Below, in pieces: positions 33,430 to 45,186 of a DNA stretch of 64,000 nucleotides. The position numbers and the translations under genes were made by a program. Source of the stretch: Serendipita indica DSM 11827 (Eukaryota; Basidiomycota; Agaricomycetes; Sebacinales; Serendipitaceae); contig CAJVGD010000014.1 in the NCBI GenBank assembly GCA_910890315.1, forward strand, positions 62,001 to 126,000, in the 5' to 3' direction. Positions within the stretch are counted from its first letter, which is position 1. The number at the start of each line of letters is the position of its first letter. The notes beneath the pieces were generated by a model, which worked only from the letters and a program-made list of their open reading frames with translations, was not told where the DNA came from and did no database searches.

Positions 33430-36116
33430 TCATTCCGATGCTCGCAATTTGTAGACGTCCCGTGGGCCAGTCGGAGTGGTAACGGTAACGGACACGCCTT
33501 TAGCCGTACTGGAAGTCGAGGTGGTTTGTAATGAAATCACCGAGATATCATCCCTCTCACGAATCTTGTGCCGAATTATCTTTCTTGCTGTCCTAGGAGC
33601 CGTCCATGGCCTTGAGTCTACGGAAGGCCGAATCGTAGGTTGCCCTTCGTCGGCCTCCACAGTCGGTGTCACTAATTTCCGCCTTTCTTTTGGTCGTGGT
33701 ATGGTCAGATGTTTATGTGATGCGTCGATATCGAGAGAGAGGGCATGCAATGGACGCATGCGTATATTTCCTGGAACTGCATCTTCTGCAGCCAACACGG
33801 ATGATTCCGGGGAAGTAGCAGAGATGGCGTGCATACTTCCTTCAGTAGAACATTCTAGGCTTGTCATGCCTGATAATTCCGATCGAGTCTCATCTCCCGG
33901 TAAAAACGATTCGTGCATCAAGAATTCTGCAAAGCCGACCTGATCGGCCATTATAGGGTCTGTAGAGTTATATGGAGCCGATTCTTCGGGTAGTGGTGCA
34001 GGTAAGTTGCCAGGCGATGAACAAGGGCTTGAGGCGATGGAAGAAGGGGGAGAATATTCTTCGTTTCCGTTGGCTTCTAGATCTTCCTTTTCTTCGTCTG
34101 GAGACTCCAAATATGACGAGATTGCTTGTACTCCCCTCAGATGAGTCTCGCTGCGTTCTGTGCCTAGGACTATAGGCGCATCTGTCGAATATTGTCGGCT
34201 ATTGGGGAAAAAACAGCATAATTACTCACCCTCCACTTCCTTGATGATGGCTTGGAGTCGTTCGAGCTGTCCCTTGGTCAATTGTTGGGCAGACGAAGGC
34301 TTCGTAATGGATGGGACCATCAATACCGAGCTAGATCGACGCCCGAGGTGACTCCTGCGGAGGGCAGTGTCCCTAATCGGTTGCTTCAGCATGAACGAAG
34401 AAGTCAGATCCACAAAATCGGGTTCCTCTCCCAGCGGAGGCGAAGCGAGGCTCGATACAGATGAGGTATCAGCACCTGCTCGTATACCAGCAGCATACTC
34501 GGCAGCAGAAGAAAGTCTATCCGTCGGCTGGGATGTCCGCGACGTCCTGCGTGGGGTCGGTTCCTTCCGCTTTCTAGACTCTGCTCGTGGACGCTGCTGA
34601 TCTGAGTTGTCATTATCGAAGTCTGTGGCAACGTTATTTAATCGAGTTTTCGCCACTAAAGAGGTGTATGTATGAACAGAAGGACGGGTATGGGGCAGAA
34701 TAACGCTGTGGGTGGCCGGTTGCGAGACCGAGGGTATAAATCGGTTCACTTCTGGGGAAGACCGAGTGAGAGCTGTGTATACGATGGAATGAAGGCCATT
34801 CTCTGGATCCGACCTCCGTTGAAAAGCGGATGCGGCGGTGCGCCTCGCTGACGGTCCGAGGTGAAGTACCAGGTCACGGGCCCAGATGGTAAACTGTTCT
34901 ATGGTGATCCGACGTCCAATATTACCTGAGTATACCGCAGGATTCGAAGCATCGTCCTCTACATCGAGAGGCATAGGCGGCTTCAAGAGGCAGAAGACAT
35001 TACGCGCGAGGAACCCTGCCACAGGACGAGTGAGCCCATCAAACTGACCCATGAAGAAATTGATCGGTTCGCGCAGGAAGTATTCGAAAGAAGGACATTG
35101 TCCAATAGCTGTCGTTGTCCAGGGATTACTGTGGTAGAGTAGGTTGATGAGAACAACGCCTAGAGACCATACGTCTGCTGGACCAGTCGCATATGTCGAT
35201 GTGAGACTATTCTTACATTCTATCGGAAGTTTCAGCATTACCATTTGGCTGTTACGCAGATGCAGCACTTGCCGAAGCTCATGTACGGCGCGCTGCCACA
35301 GTCCCTATCACCCGAGTAAACATCTCGGGTAGCGAGACCGAATTCGATAAGTTTAACGGCAAATTTTCGCTCGTATTGACCACTGGATGTGCTGTAGACC
35401 CGCTCCTCTGTAATCATAAAGCTTTCTGGCTTGATGTCGCGATGAGAGACCTGATTTCGATGGCAATGAGCGACTGCGTCGCACATTTGGGTGAAAATCG
35501 ACGCGACAAGACGCAGTCGATCATAGGAGAGTGGCTGGAGGATGCCACCCATGCTGGACGTTGTGGTCTCATAACCCCGCTGCTGTTCGAGAAAGTGGAA
35601 AAGGGTTTCACCATGTACATAATCGAGGACAAGGAGGAGATGGGAGGAAATCTCGAACGTCGTCCACAGAGTAACCACGTTTGCATGGATTGGCAGCGAG
35701 TGAAGGATGGTGGATTCTTGATATTGAACCTCTTGGTCCTTTTCATCCTTGAGGAGACATTTGAGCGCAAAAAAGCGACCAAATGTAGCCGGAGAGAACG
35801 TGGGAGAGTCTTCAATCTCAAGAAAGTTGGACGAATAGGCAATAATCTCCTGAACGAGGTAGAAAACGGCGCAGGGACCCGTTTTGAGCTTTCTGAGTAC
35901 ACGAAGCGGACTCACATTGGCCACACGGGAATGAACGATGGCAATCGGTTGGCCGAGAATGGAGAGGCCAGGACCAATCACGTCACCGTCGCAGAGGATA
36001 TCTCCACCGAATCTTGAACCGACTAGCGGATGCGCCTGGTGAGACGCGGTGAGATGAGGCGAAGTCGAGGTGGCGAATGCATGGGCGAAACACCTGCAAG
36101 GGTCGTTTGAGCCCAT
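33430..36116 (-). CDS. Kinase-like protein fused to the EEYSPPSS tail, copy 3
   Basis: Exons 36116-35273, 35219-34230, 34181-33430; 861 residues. Residues about 40-370 are a protein-kinase fold of the fungal Ran1/Ksp1/Sks1 kind (PADVWSLGVVLINLLYHSNPW). The catalytic signature is partly eroded: the glycine loop reads KTGPCAVFY, the VAIK lysine is kept (FFALKCL, Lys119), HRD is kept (HRDIKPES) but the following Asn is Ser, and DFG is EFG (Glu258). The second half is disordered and ends with the family head helix (LERLQAIIKEVEG), a phase-1 intron, EEYSPPSSIASSPCSSPGN, then TSTSSTAKGVSVTVTTPTGP and DVYKLR. The first intron is GC-AG (GCAAGT) where the paralogue at 36536 has GT-AG. Probably a scaffold or weak kinase. 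Substrate unknown. Confidence 0.75.
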
Positions 36117-36535
36117 CAGAGATGTAGACGCTTTGGAAAAGGTCCTCAAATTTACGTAGCCATTAAGAACTTATAAAGAGACGGCGAACGGCCGACTGAG
36201 GGTACAAAAGCAAGGCAGAGCGAGTACGGTGAGCATGTACAGCGCTACGGCGCAGAAGGCCAGCATGAGTGGACACCTTAAATGGGTTCAAGCACGTGTA
36301 GACACATTTTGTTACGGGAGGCCGGGTGCAAGTATAAATGGGGATGCTTTCCCATCCCAAACTAGACAGGCATTGTTACCTCGGACACGTATGGGTTCAA
36401 ACTTTGCCAATTTTTACAGTTTATGTGATTATTGGATGTGGATGATGTAAACATCATTAGATGGAAACAATGTATACTTGTTATTAAACCATCCATGAAT
36501 AATTTACGCTCGCATTGTACAAAGATCCGAGCCAA
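36117..36535. other. Intergenic region
   Basis: 419 nt between two same-strand kinase-like paralogues: promoter of the one starting at 36116 and 3' flank of the one ending at 36536. No further feature seen. Confidence 0.35.
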
Positions 36536-39097
36536 TTACAGGATACCCGCCTTGGTCAAAGAAGAAGCCAAATCTTCTTTTCCTCTAGGCATTTTCGACG
36601 GTCTTAATTTATAAACCTGCTGCGGGCCAAGGGGAGTGACAATGGCAACAGCTACCCCTTTGGCCGTGCTCGATGTCGAAGTTGTTCGAAAGGAAACTAG
36701 CGAACAGTCGTCTCCACCACGTATCTTGGAAGAGACAGCTTCTTCTGGGATTTCGAGAAGCGCCTGTGATCCCGATTGCGTAGAATCAAGTCGCTTCACG
36801 CGACTGGCCAGATCAGATGCATTTGGGTTCCTCACTGCTCCTCCTCTCGGTGCTTGCGGTCTTGAATGCATGAGACCTTGAATCATCTGTGGCTCCTCGT
36901 GACTGGCTGGAGTAGATGCAGTTGGCTTCCTCGCTACTGCTACTCTCGGCTTATATGCTGGCTCCTGACGGTTAGAGAAGCCGAGAAACCGTGTATCTCC
37001 GTCTCTCAGCAGCTTGAAAGATAGCCATTTGGTTCGCGCCCGAGACTTGGTCGCTTGAGGTACACTTTCCGGCACAGGAGGTGATGCTTCAGGGTCTGTG
37101 ATAGAGTTAGGTTTCTAAATACCCGCGGTCAATGACCCTGACATACTAGGGCCGGCCAATGGTTGGGTCCTTGCATCTCGTGGCGGGATTTGTTTTTCGG
37201 TGGTGAGTCCGGTGAGTGTAGAGTAGTACCAAGCCATCTCTTCCGGCAACGGTATGGGCAAGTTCCTAGGAGATGAACACGGGCTCGAAGCGATGGAAGA
37301 AGGTGGCGAGTATTCCTCGCCACTGACATCTACGTCTTCGTTTCCTTCTTCCAGGGGCTCTAAACGCGATGAGGATACTTCTACTCGGGGGCGTATCTCC
37401 GTTTCTGTACGCAGGACAATAGGTGCATCTGTCGGCCATTATCAGATATCGGATGAATGCCAGGGAGAAATGCTTACTCTCTACTTCGTTGATGAAAACA
37501 GAAACCCGATTTAACAGGTCGGACAATTGGCGAGTAGAAAAAGGGCTCGTCGTGGATGGAGGGTCCGATGGTTGAAATGGCCGTGGCTTTCGTGCGCCAC
37601 GTTTCCCTCTGCGTCTAGGTTTTACTATTCTTAAGTCATCATATTCCTGACTCTCATCGTCTAGGATCACTCCAGCATCATTGACTTGATGTGCTGAAGC
37701 GAGAATGGAGGCGGGGGTATCGACGGGTGGTTGTGAGAGGGTGGGCATGGGCTGGTTCACCTCTGGAGGTGTATGAGAATGCCTCATGTGTGAGATGGAG
37801 TGAGAAATATCATCAGACTCCGAACTCGCTGCGGGTCCGAGGTGAAGCACGAGGTCGCGGGCCCAGACGCCAAACTCCTTTGCAGTGACCCGACGGCCAA
37901 TATTATTCGAGTATATCGCAGGATCAACGATTCCATTATCTGTGCTGGGAGGCATGGGCGACTCTAAAGGGCAGAAGACACGAGTAGCAAAGAATTCTGC
38001 CACGGCAGGAGTGAGGCCATTGAACTGGTCCACGAAAAAAGCGATTGGTTCGCGGAGGAACTCATCGAAAGCAGAGCATTTTCCAATAGCCGTCGTCCTC
38101 CAGGGATTGCCGTGGTAAAGCATATTGATGAGAACGATGCCCAGAGACCATACGTCGGCTGGGCCAGTGGCATAGGTTGGCGTAAGATTGTTACCGCATT
38201 CTGGGTGGGTAAAAGTGTCAAACGATGGTCATTAAGACGAGGGCGCGCGAAAACGGAGCACCTACCGAAGCTTATGTATGGCGGGCTGCCAATGTCCATT
38301 TCACCCGATTCAACGTCTCGCGTCGCACTACCAAAGTAACTGAGTTTGATAGTGACTCTGCGTTCGTCTTGGTGGGTGATCCAGTCATAGACTCGTTCGT
38401 CTGTGACCCTAAAGTTTTCGGGCCTGATGTCGCGATGGAAGACACCATTGTGATGACAATGTGCGACAGCGCGACACATTTGGGTGAACACGGACGCGAC
38501 AAGTCGCAGTCGATCATAGGAGAATGGTTGGAGGACGCCATCGACGCTGAGCGACGTCTCCTCGTAATCCCGCTGCTGCTCGAGGAAACAGAAAAAATCT
38601 TCACCAGGTACATAATCGAGGACAAGTAAGAGGTATGAAGGAGTCTCGAATGTTGTCCACAGGGTGACCACATTTTCATGAATTGGAAGGGAATGATGGA
38701 TGTTGGCTTCCTGGAGCTGCGCCGTTTGGTATTGAGCATGTCTTTTGATACACCGTAGGGCAAACAAACCGCCAATTGAGGCGGGTGAGGGTGTGACGGG
38801 GTTGTCAATGCCTAGAACGTCGGACGAGTGGGAGGAAATCTCCTGAACGAGGTATGTTACAGTGCAAGATCCTCTTCCAAGCTCCCTGAGAACACGAAGC
38901 GGCCTCACATGAACCGTGCGGGAGTGAACGATAGAAATTGGTTGGCCTAGAATAGAAAGGCCAGGTCCAATCTCGTCACCATCCCGAAGGAGGTCCCCCA
39001 CAGAACTTGGTTCTTCCAATGAGTTCGGCGGAGGAGATGGAGTGGGACGACTCGTGATTGTAGCCGCAGGTAGGGTGTTGTTGGTAGTGATTTGCAT
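36536..39097 (-). CDS. Pseudokinase fused to the EEYSPPSS tail, copy 4
   Basis: Exons 39097-38266, 38200-37478, 37428-37147, 37095-36536; 798 residues. Closely related to the neighbour at 33430: DGDEIGPGLSILGQPISIVHSR, LVQEIS, VVTLWTTFE, DVWSLGIVLINMLYHGNPW. More catalytic residues are lost here: the glycine loop is good (GRGSCTV) but the VAIK lysine is Arg (LFALRCI, Arg115), HRDxK is HRDIR, and DFG is YFG (Tyr254). That predicts a catalytically dead, possibly nucleotide-binding pseudokinase. The tail repeats the family pattern: head helix LLNRVSVFINEVE, phase-1 intron, GEEYSPPSSIASSPCSSPRN, TSTSSTAKGVAVAIVTP, QVYKLRP. It carries one extra intron in the tail compared with its sister. Confidence 0.75.
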
Positions 39098-39788
39098 TGG
39101 TGGAATGAAATATAAGACTGTGCTTAATTATCTATCGATAGAAAAGGGCGAAAATATGATGAATCAGAGGATCCAGAGGGAAGCGCCGAGTTATTATGGG
39201 CCGAGTGTGAGGTGCCAGCAGAGTTTAGAGCACTGAGACTGTTAAGAATTCTGGTCCAGCCGTTGCGGATCTATTTGATATTAGACTCTGAGAAACGGCG
39301 GACGGGGTTGGGAGCCAACTTTGCTTATTTCATCCCAACTTTTGATTCATTTCATTGATTCAAGCTTCCTAATTTATGAGTTATCGCTTGTTGAAGAACA
39401 TGGTATACCGAATATCCAAAATGTTACAGTAGATTACTATCCTGAGACAAACCATCACAGACGGATGTCTTCACTCCAGATCCCATTGGGCGGTCAGAGA
39501 TGAGCATTGCCAGCGACATGCCATGGTCCTCGCTATCCAACGGCGGTCGACTAGTTGCAATAGACGTTCTGGATCTTGAGTGGAATTGCGTCGAGGTGGG
39601 TGGCCCGACGGGTGCGAGTGTACAGGGACATTACATAACCCATATCAGAGAAGCAATTGACGCGCTCGTCGAATAAACTCGGTCTTGGCATCGTGGCCCA
39701 GAGTGTGGCACAAAGATAGGCAGGCGCCGACCACAACTTGGACCCATCCACTGCTGTAGTAAAGCCAAATTCATCCACAAATACAAGT
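39098..39788. promoter_or_regulatory. Divergent region between pseudokinase and right NLR
   Basis: 691 nt between start codons of the minus-strand pseudokinase (39097) and the plus-strand NLR (39789). From about 39500 onward it matches the upstream flank of the left NLR in inverted orientation, marking the inner edge of the duplication. No other gene supported. Confidence 0.5.
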
Positions 39789-42700
39789 ATGAATCATCAG
39801 GATGCATCACAGTCTGCCGGAACATCATCGCGCAAGAGAGCCCGACTGCATTATACAGCTGCTACCAGTCTCGATGTAATTGCGAATATAGCAGACGCAA
39901 CAGACATACTCTCTCCTCTCAAAGCAGCCTGTAGAACTACCAGATCCATCCTCGAAGTCATCCAGGTTCGTAGGCGAGACGCACTAAACTTGTCCTAACT
40001 GTCATAATAGGCCGATGATGATAACAAAGAGGAATACATCGGCCTCATAGAACGTCTGGAAGGGTACATGTCGGCCGTCGAGGACCAAATTGACTTGTTC
40101 GAACAATACCCGCCAGAGGATAGGGCCGTGGACGAAGCATTTAGTCGGCCACTCATTCGTTATGTAAGGTACGTCGAAACTTTGAGCTTGTCTCTCAAGT
40201 GCTAAATAATTCAGGGCCCTCGAGGAATTTCAAAATACTATCGAAAAATGCAAACGACGTGGTAATAGGCTCGGCGCGTTGACTGCGATAAAACTTGACG
40301 CAGAAGTCATCCGTAAATTTCATCGGGATATTGAGGACAAGCATAGGCAGTTTATGGTGCGAATTTCATCGGCCATGACCAAATTCAGTCTGATTACAGT
40401 CTCAGGGGCAAATAACCTCTTTTACCGCATTCCGCGTTCAAGCAATCGAGCGGAATATAACGGCTACCAGAGAAGAGGTACAGACCATCGAACAAAATGG
40501 TAAGCTGAAACTGTGTTCTGTACTATCGCTTAACATGTCAAGCTGCCATACTCCAGCTGCCAATGGTAGCGTTCGTCGCGTCCTCAGTTCACAACACCTG
40601 TTTGCAAGGAACGCGTCAAGCCGTCCTTCAAACAATTGCCGACTGGGCCGAGGATGGTATGTCAGGTAAACCAATATTCTGGCTATGCGACATAGCGGGC
40701 GCTGGAAAGTCCACGGTCGCAATGTCGGCAACGGCGTCCTGGAAAACCGAAGGAGTACTGGGCGGACAATTCTTCTTCTCAATGTCGAACACTGATGCGT
40801 CCACTACGGAGAAGTTTTGCTCGACCATGGCGAGGGAACTCGCTCATCATATTCCCGAGCTGGCTCGACATGTCGCACAAGCCATGAGTCAAAGTCCGGC
40901 TATCATGCGAAGTCCGTTTGGCGAACAGTTCCGCACACTCATCACAGAACCTCTCCAACATCGGCAAAGGCGTGTCATTTTGGTCATCGACGCCGTTGAC
41001 GAGTGCAAGTCTGGAGCACAGCGAAAGGAACTTCTGGAGACGCTCGCCACGGCCACTCGAGAGTGCTCCAACCTCAAGATATTTATCACCAGTCGACCAG
41101 ACCCGGTCATTGGTGCGGTTTTGCAGCCACTATCAATCAAGGCAAAGTTGGAGGACCGTTTGCACGACGCCAACCGATTGGATAATATCAACGACATCGC
41201 GATTTACGTACACCAGGCTCTGGATGGAGTTCTGACGATGGGAAAGAGGCAACGAATAATCGAAAAGGCGAACGGGTTGTTCATCTGGGCGAGCACCGCA
41301 TGCCGAATGCTCACCAGTGAAACTAACTTGAGTTCCCCCGAAGATATATACGATCGCTTGATCTCCATGGACGAGACCGGAGTGATAGACGATGTATACA
41401 ATCTCGTTTTCGAGCGCGTGGACCGTGCTTCCTACGGAGTCATGTGTGAAATGCTCGCATTGTTGCTAACAGCCTTCGAGCCACTCACTGTCGATGACCT
41501 CGATAATCTCCTAAAGCACGTCAACGTACCTGGGAATGCCAAAGCATTGGTGCAACGCCTAGGAAGTGTACTCACTAGAGACGCGACTACAAATCTGATC
41601 CAATTTCGTCATCCTACGGTCGTCGAGTACCTTCAACGCTGTTCCGTCGCACCCGAGATCGACAACTCTAAGCGAGTCCATCTCAATCTCGCGAATTCCC
41701 ATGGTCAATTGGCATCGTGGTGTTTCAAGCAATTCAAATCGCCGACGGAAGGTCTCAAATTTAACATATGTCAAATCGAGTCGTCGTTCTATCTCAATCG
41801 GCAGATACCGGATATACACGAAAGAATATCAAATCTCATTCCATGGAGACTACAGTATGCTAGCTCCCATTGGTTGTTCCATGTGGCAGGGACGAGCGAC
41901 GACTGGCGAGGTAGGCTCAAGAATGAACTCCAACACATCATTCAAGTTCCACACGTACTACACTGGATGGAGATATTGAGTCTTATTGAAGGAGTGCCAC
42001 GAGCGATTGCCGGCCTTCGAGCTGTGATGCGCCATACAGGAGTGAGTGCCTATCTCGATGGGCGGTGGATTCTGACAAAATGGACAGTTTGAAGAGGGGA
42101 CTAGAAGAATAATGGACGAGATACGGCGGTTTATAATGGCATTTTCTGTCCCGATCCAGGACAGTGCTCCACACATCTACATTTCCGCGCTCCCGTTCAC
42201 CCCTATCATAACGATGCTGCATCTTGAGGGGCTAGAGAAGTATGCGAATGCCTTGACGGTAATTCAGGGACTTGAAACTATGTATCCCGGTCTACCCAAA
42301 ACTCTTCGCGGCCCCACCGGAGGAGTCGACGCCGTCACCTTCTCCCACGATGGCTCCCGAATTGCCCCGGGTTCGTTTGACGGGACCGTTAGACTGTGGG
42401 ATGCAGATACTGGTCAACCGTTGGGAGAGCCAATATTCAGTGGAGAGGGTCTGATCTATGCCGTTGCGTTCTCGCCAGACGACTCACAAATCGCCTTGGG
42501 GGGGTCTGAGGCGGAGATTCAATTGTGGGATGCGGAGACCTTACAACAGCTGGGAGAGCCGTTCATCGGTCACGAAAAAGACGTTACTTGTGTCGCATTC
42601 TCCCCAGATGGTTCACGAATGGTCTCTGGTTCGTACGACATGACAATTCGACTGTGGGATGTAGAGACTGGCCTGCCGTCGGGTGAACCACTTTGGGGTC

Positions 42701-44443
42701 ACGAAGACTGTGTCAAGGCCGTCGTTTTCTCGCCAGATGGCTCACGAATCATCTCAGGCTCATCTGATAAGACGATCCGACTATGGGACGCAGAGAGTAG
42801 GCAGCCGTTTGGGGAGCCTCTCCGTGGTCACGAAAAAGGAGTTAACTCTGTGGCATTCTCACCAGATGGCTCACGGATTATTTCAGGCTCGGATGACGCC
42901 ACGATTAGACTGTGGGATGGAGACACTGGACAGCCGTTAGGAACGCCGCTCTGCGGTCACAAAGAATCTGTTTATTGCGTTTCATTTTCTCCAGACGGCT
43001 CACGAATCGCCTCGGGCTCGGCGGACAGGACGATTCGATTGTGGGATGTGGACAGGGGCAGCCCTTAGGAGAGTCGCTCCACAGTGGCAAATCCGCAGTT
43101 ATTGCCATTGTGTTCTCCCCAGACGGTTCAAAAATAGCCTCTGGCTCGGGAGAGGGAGTTCAACTGTGGGATGCGCGGACTGGCCAACCTTTAGGAGAAT
43201 CGCAGGGTCATACGAGTGGGATCGACTCTCTTGCGCTCTCTATAGATGGATCGCGCATCGTCTCTGGCTCGATGGATGGCACAATTGTCCTCTGGGATGT
43301 GACTACTGGGCAGTCGTTGGGAGAGCCCCTCCAAGGTCATGATGATTGGGTCGACTCCGTCGCGTTCTCGCGGGACGGCTCACGAATCGCCTCTGGCTCG
43401 TGGGATGCCACAGTTCGACTCTGGGACGTAGCTACTGGGCAGCCTTTAGGGGAGGCCCTCCGAGGTCATGATGGTTGGGTCAACTCCGTCGCGTTCTCAC
43501 CGGACGGCTCACGAGTCGTCTCTGGCTCGAATGATACCACAGTTCGACTCTGGGATGTAGCTACTGGGCAGCCTTTAGGAGAGCCCCTCCGAGGTCATAA
43601 TGAAGCGGTCAACTGCGTCGCGTTCTCACCGGACGGCTCACGAATCGCCTCTGGATCCTCCGATGAGACAATTCTACTGTGGGATGCGGAAACTAGGCAG
43701 CAACTGGGAGCGCCACTGCGTGGTCACACAGGTCCTATCTTTTCTCTCGCCTTCTCGGTAGATGGCTCACGAATCGTCTCTGGACATCGCGCTATGGACG
43801 GCACAATTCGACTCTGGGATGTAGGTACTGGGCAGATGTTGGGAGCGCCACTCCGAGGTCACAAAACTACGGTCGTCTCTGCCGCATTCTCACCAGACGG
43901 CTCACTTATTGTGTCAAGCTCGTCGGACCAATCAATTCGGCTATGGGATGCAGATTCTGGACAATCGCTAGGTGTGGTACTCCGAGATGATTATTACGGG
44001 GGTGGGCCTGTTGCATTTTCGCCAGACGGTTCATACATCGTCTGTTGCATTGATGACACGGTTCAAATATTGGCTGTAAGGGTCGGTAAGTGTAGCCTTG
44101 GCTTGCTGTTAATATGACGTGACCTAAAAAAACGTCTGCAGATGCTGGTCCAAGTGATTCCAGCTGCTATGATCGGGAGTCCACAAATTCTGATTCCGTA
44201 AGAGATTCAGAGGATACAATCCTTGTCCCAGGATTTGAACACTGTTCACTTTCATGGGATGGGTGGGTTCATTCTTCTGGTAGACGTCTCTTCTGGGTCC
44301 CACCGGATAACCGATATGGTCTCCTAAATCCGCGTCTTGTTCGGAGTATGCCGACATCAAGTCGATTCCGCGCAACCAAACTTGATTTCTCTCGTTTCCA
44401 GTGTGGCTCGTCTTGGACGAATGTTCGAACAGATGGCAACTAG
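39789..44443 (+). CDS. NACHT-WD40 NLR (STAND) protein, right copy
   Basis: Exons 39789-39965, 40011-40168, 40215-40356, 40400-40499, 40543-42041, 42121-44085, 44142-44443; about 1,447 residues if read through. Helical N-terminal domain (residues about 20-190; LDVIANIADATDILSPLKAA) of the MLKL/HeLo-like kind by appearance; NACHT with Walker A GAGKST at about 245-250 and Walker B VILVIDAVDEC near 340; 14 WD40 blades; then the tail GWVHSSGRRLFWVPPDNR ... FSRFQCGSSWTNVRTDGN. Blades 8-11 are nearly identical at the DNA level except at surface positions, as in HET-E-type recognition repeats. Inferred job: ligand-triggered oligomerisation and cell death or incompatibility. The frame is off by one base in blade 6 (about 43050) at a GGGG run. 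Adding the base makes all phases consistent, so I favour an assembly error. Confidence 0.75.
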
Positions 44444-45186
44444 TGTATTCTTATATTCTATTCGAATGGGCATATCCACATGCTCTCTTTCCCCGAACCG
44501 ACACCTGTTCTAGCCTTGATATTGGTCAAAAAGGGCCGGCGGAGGAAGCGAAGAGTGGACGTCTAGAAGTGATTGATGTAAGATTAGATGCTGATGTGAA
44601 ACAGAGAAGCTGATTTGTGTGAGATCTGATGGGCGGCGTGTTGCTCCCCATCTTGTCTTTCGACGCTGCGTGTGTCCGCTTGCTGTCTGGCATTTCGGGG
44701 CTCTAATTTAGGGCGTGGTGGATATCTTCCAGCCCTCCATCGTTGCCGTCGTCGTCCAGGAATCCGTTTTTTATCACGGGAATAATTACTGGACGAGGTG
44801 GCGATGAAGAACCGTCGGAGTTGTAAAGCTGGGAGAGTGTAGGCCAATGGAGGAATGGATCCTGGACCGATAGTCAAAGTGCCTGGTTATTTTATTACGT
44901 CATTTGCCCCTAGTCACCCGAATCCATGCGATTTCGAACTGCATCATTGCCTTTGCTGGCCTGAGCAAGGCACCTGAGCCGGGTTTATTATTCAGGCGTC
45001 TTCTATGCATGAGATCATAAAACTTTCCAGGATAGCCATTCCGTACAGCCGAGCAGCTCTAGTGTATCAACGGCGGAACCCAAGCGCTGACCAAGTAATC
45101 GGCGGCTCTGGGACTAGTATTTGTCGAAACCGACATTCTTTGCACAGCTACGCCCTGGATCCAGTCGGCGCTCCTTGACCCCGACC
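44444..45186. other. Intergenic region containing the duplication edge
   Basis: 743 nt. The first about 330 nt are duplicated sequence shared with 13080-13400. The remainder (44776-45186) is unique and leads into the F-box gene at 45187. Confidence 0.5.
44722..44771 (+). pseudogene. 5' stub of the Far1-like gene
   Basis: About 50 nt match the first codons of the Far1-like gene (13115 downward), including the CCCTCCATCG and GTCGTCGTCCAG stretches, together with about 280 nt of its upstream sequence. The start ATG reads ATA here and similarity ends after the tenth to twentieth codon, so it cannot encode the protein. It is a by-product of the NLR duplication. Confidence 0.75.

Larger units (their letters stand above)
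39500..44775. repeat. Right arm of the inverted NLR duplication
   Basis: Inverted counterpart of 13080-18300. It contains the right NLR, the spacer that follows it (44444-44720) matching 13120-13400, and a stub of the Far1-like gene's first exon, after which similarity stops at about 44772 (AATCCGTTTT). Confidence 0.8.

Noticed and set aside
35376-36017. Plus-strand ORF of 213 residues
   Set aside because: Exact antisense of the kinase domain; the sense strand has recognisable kinase motifs.
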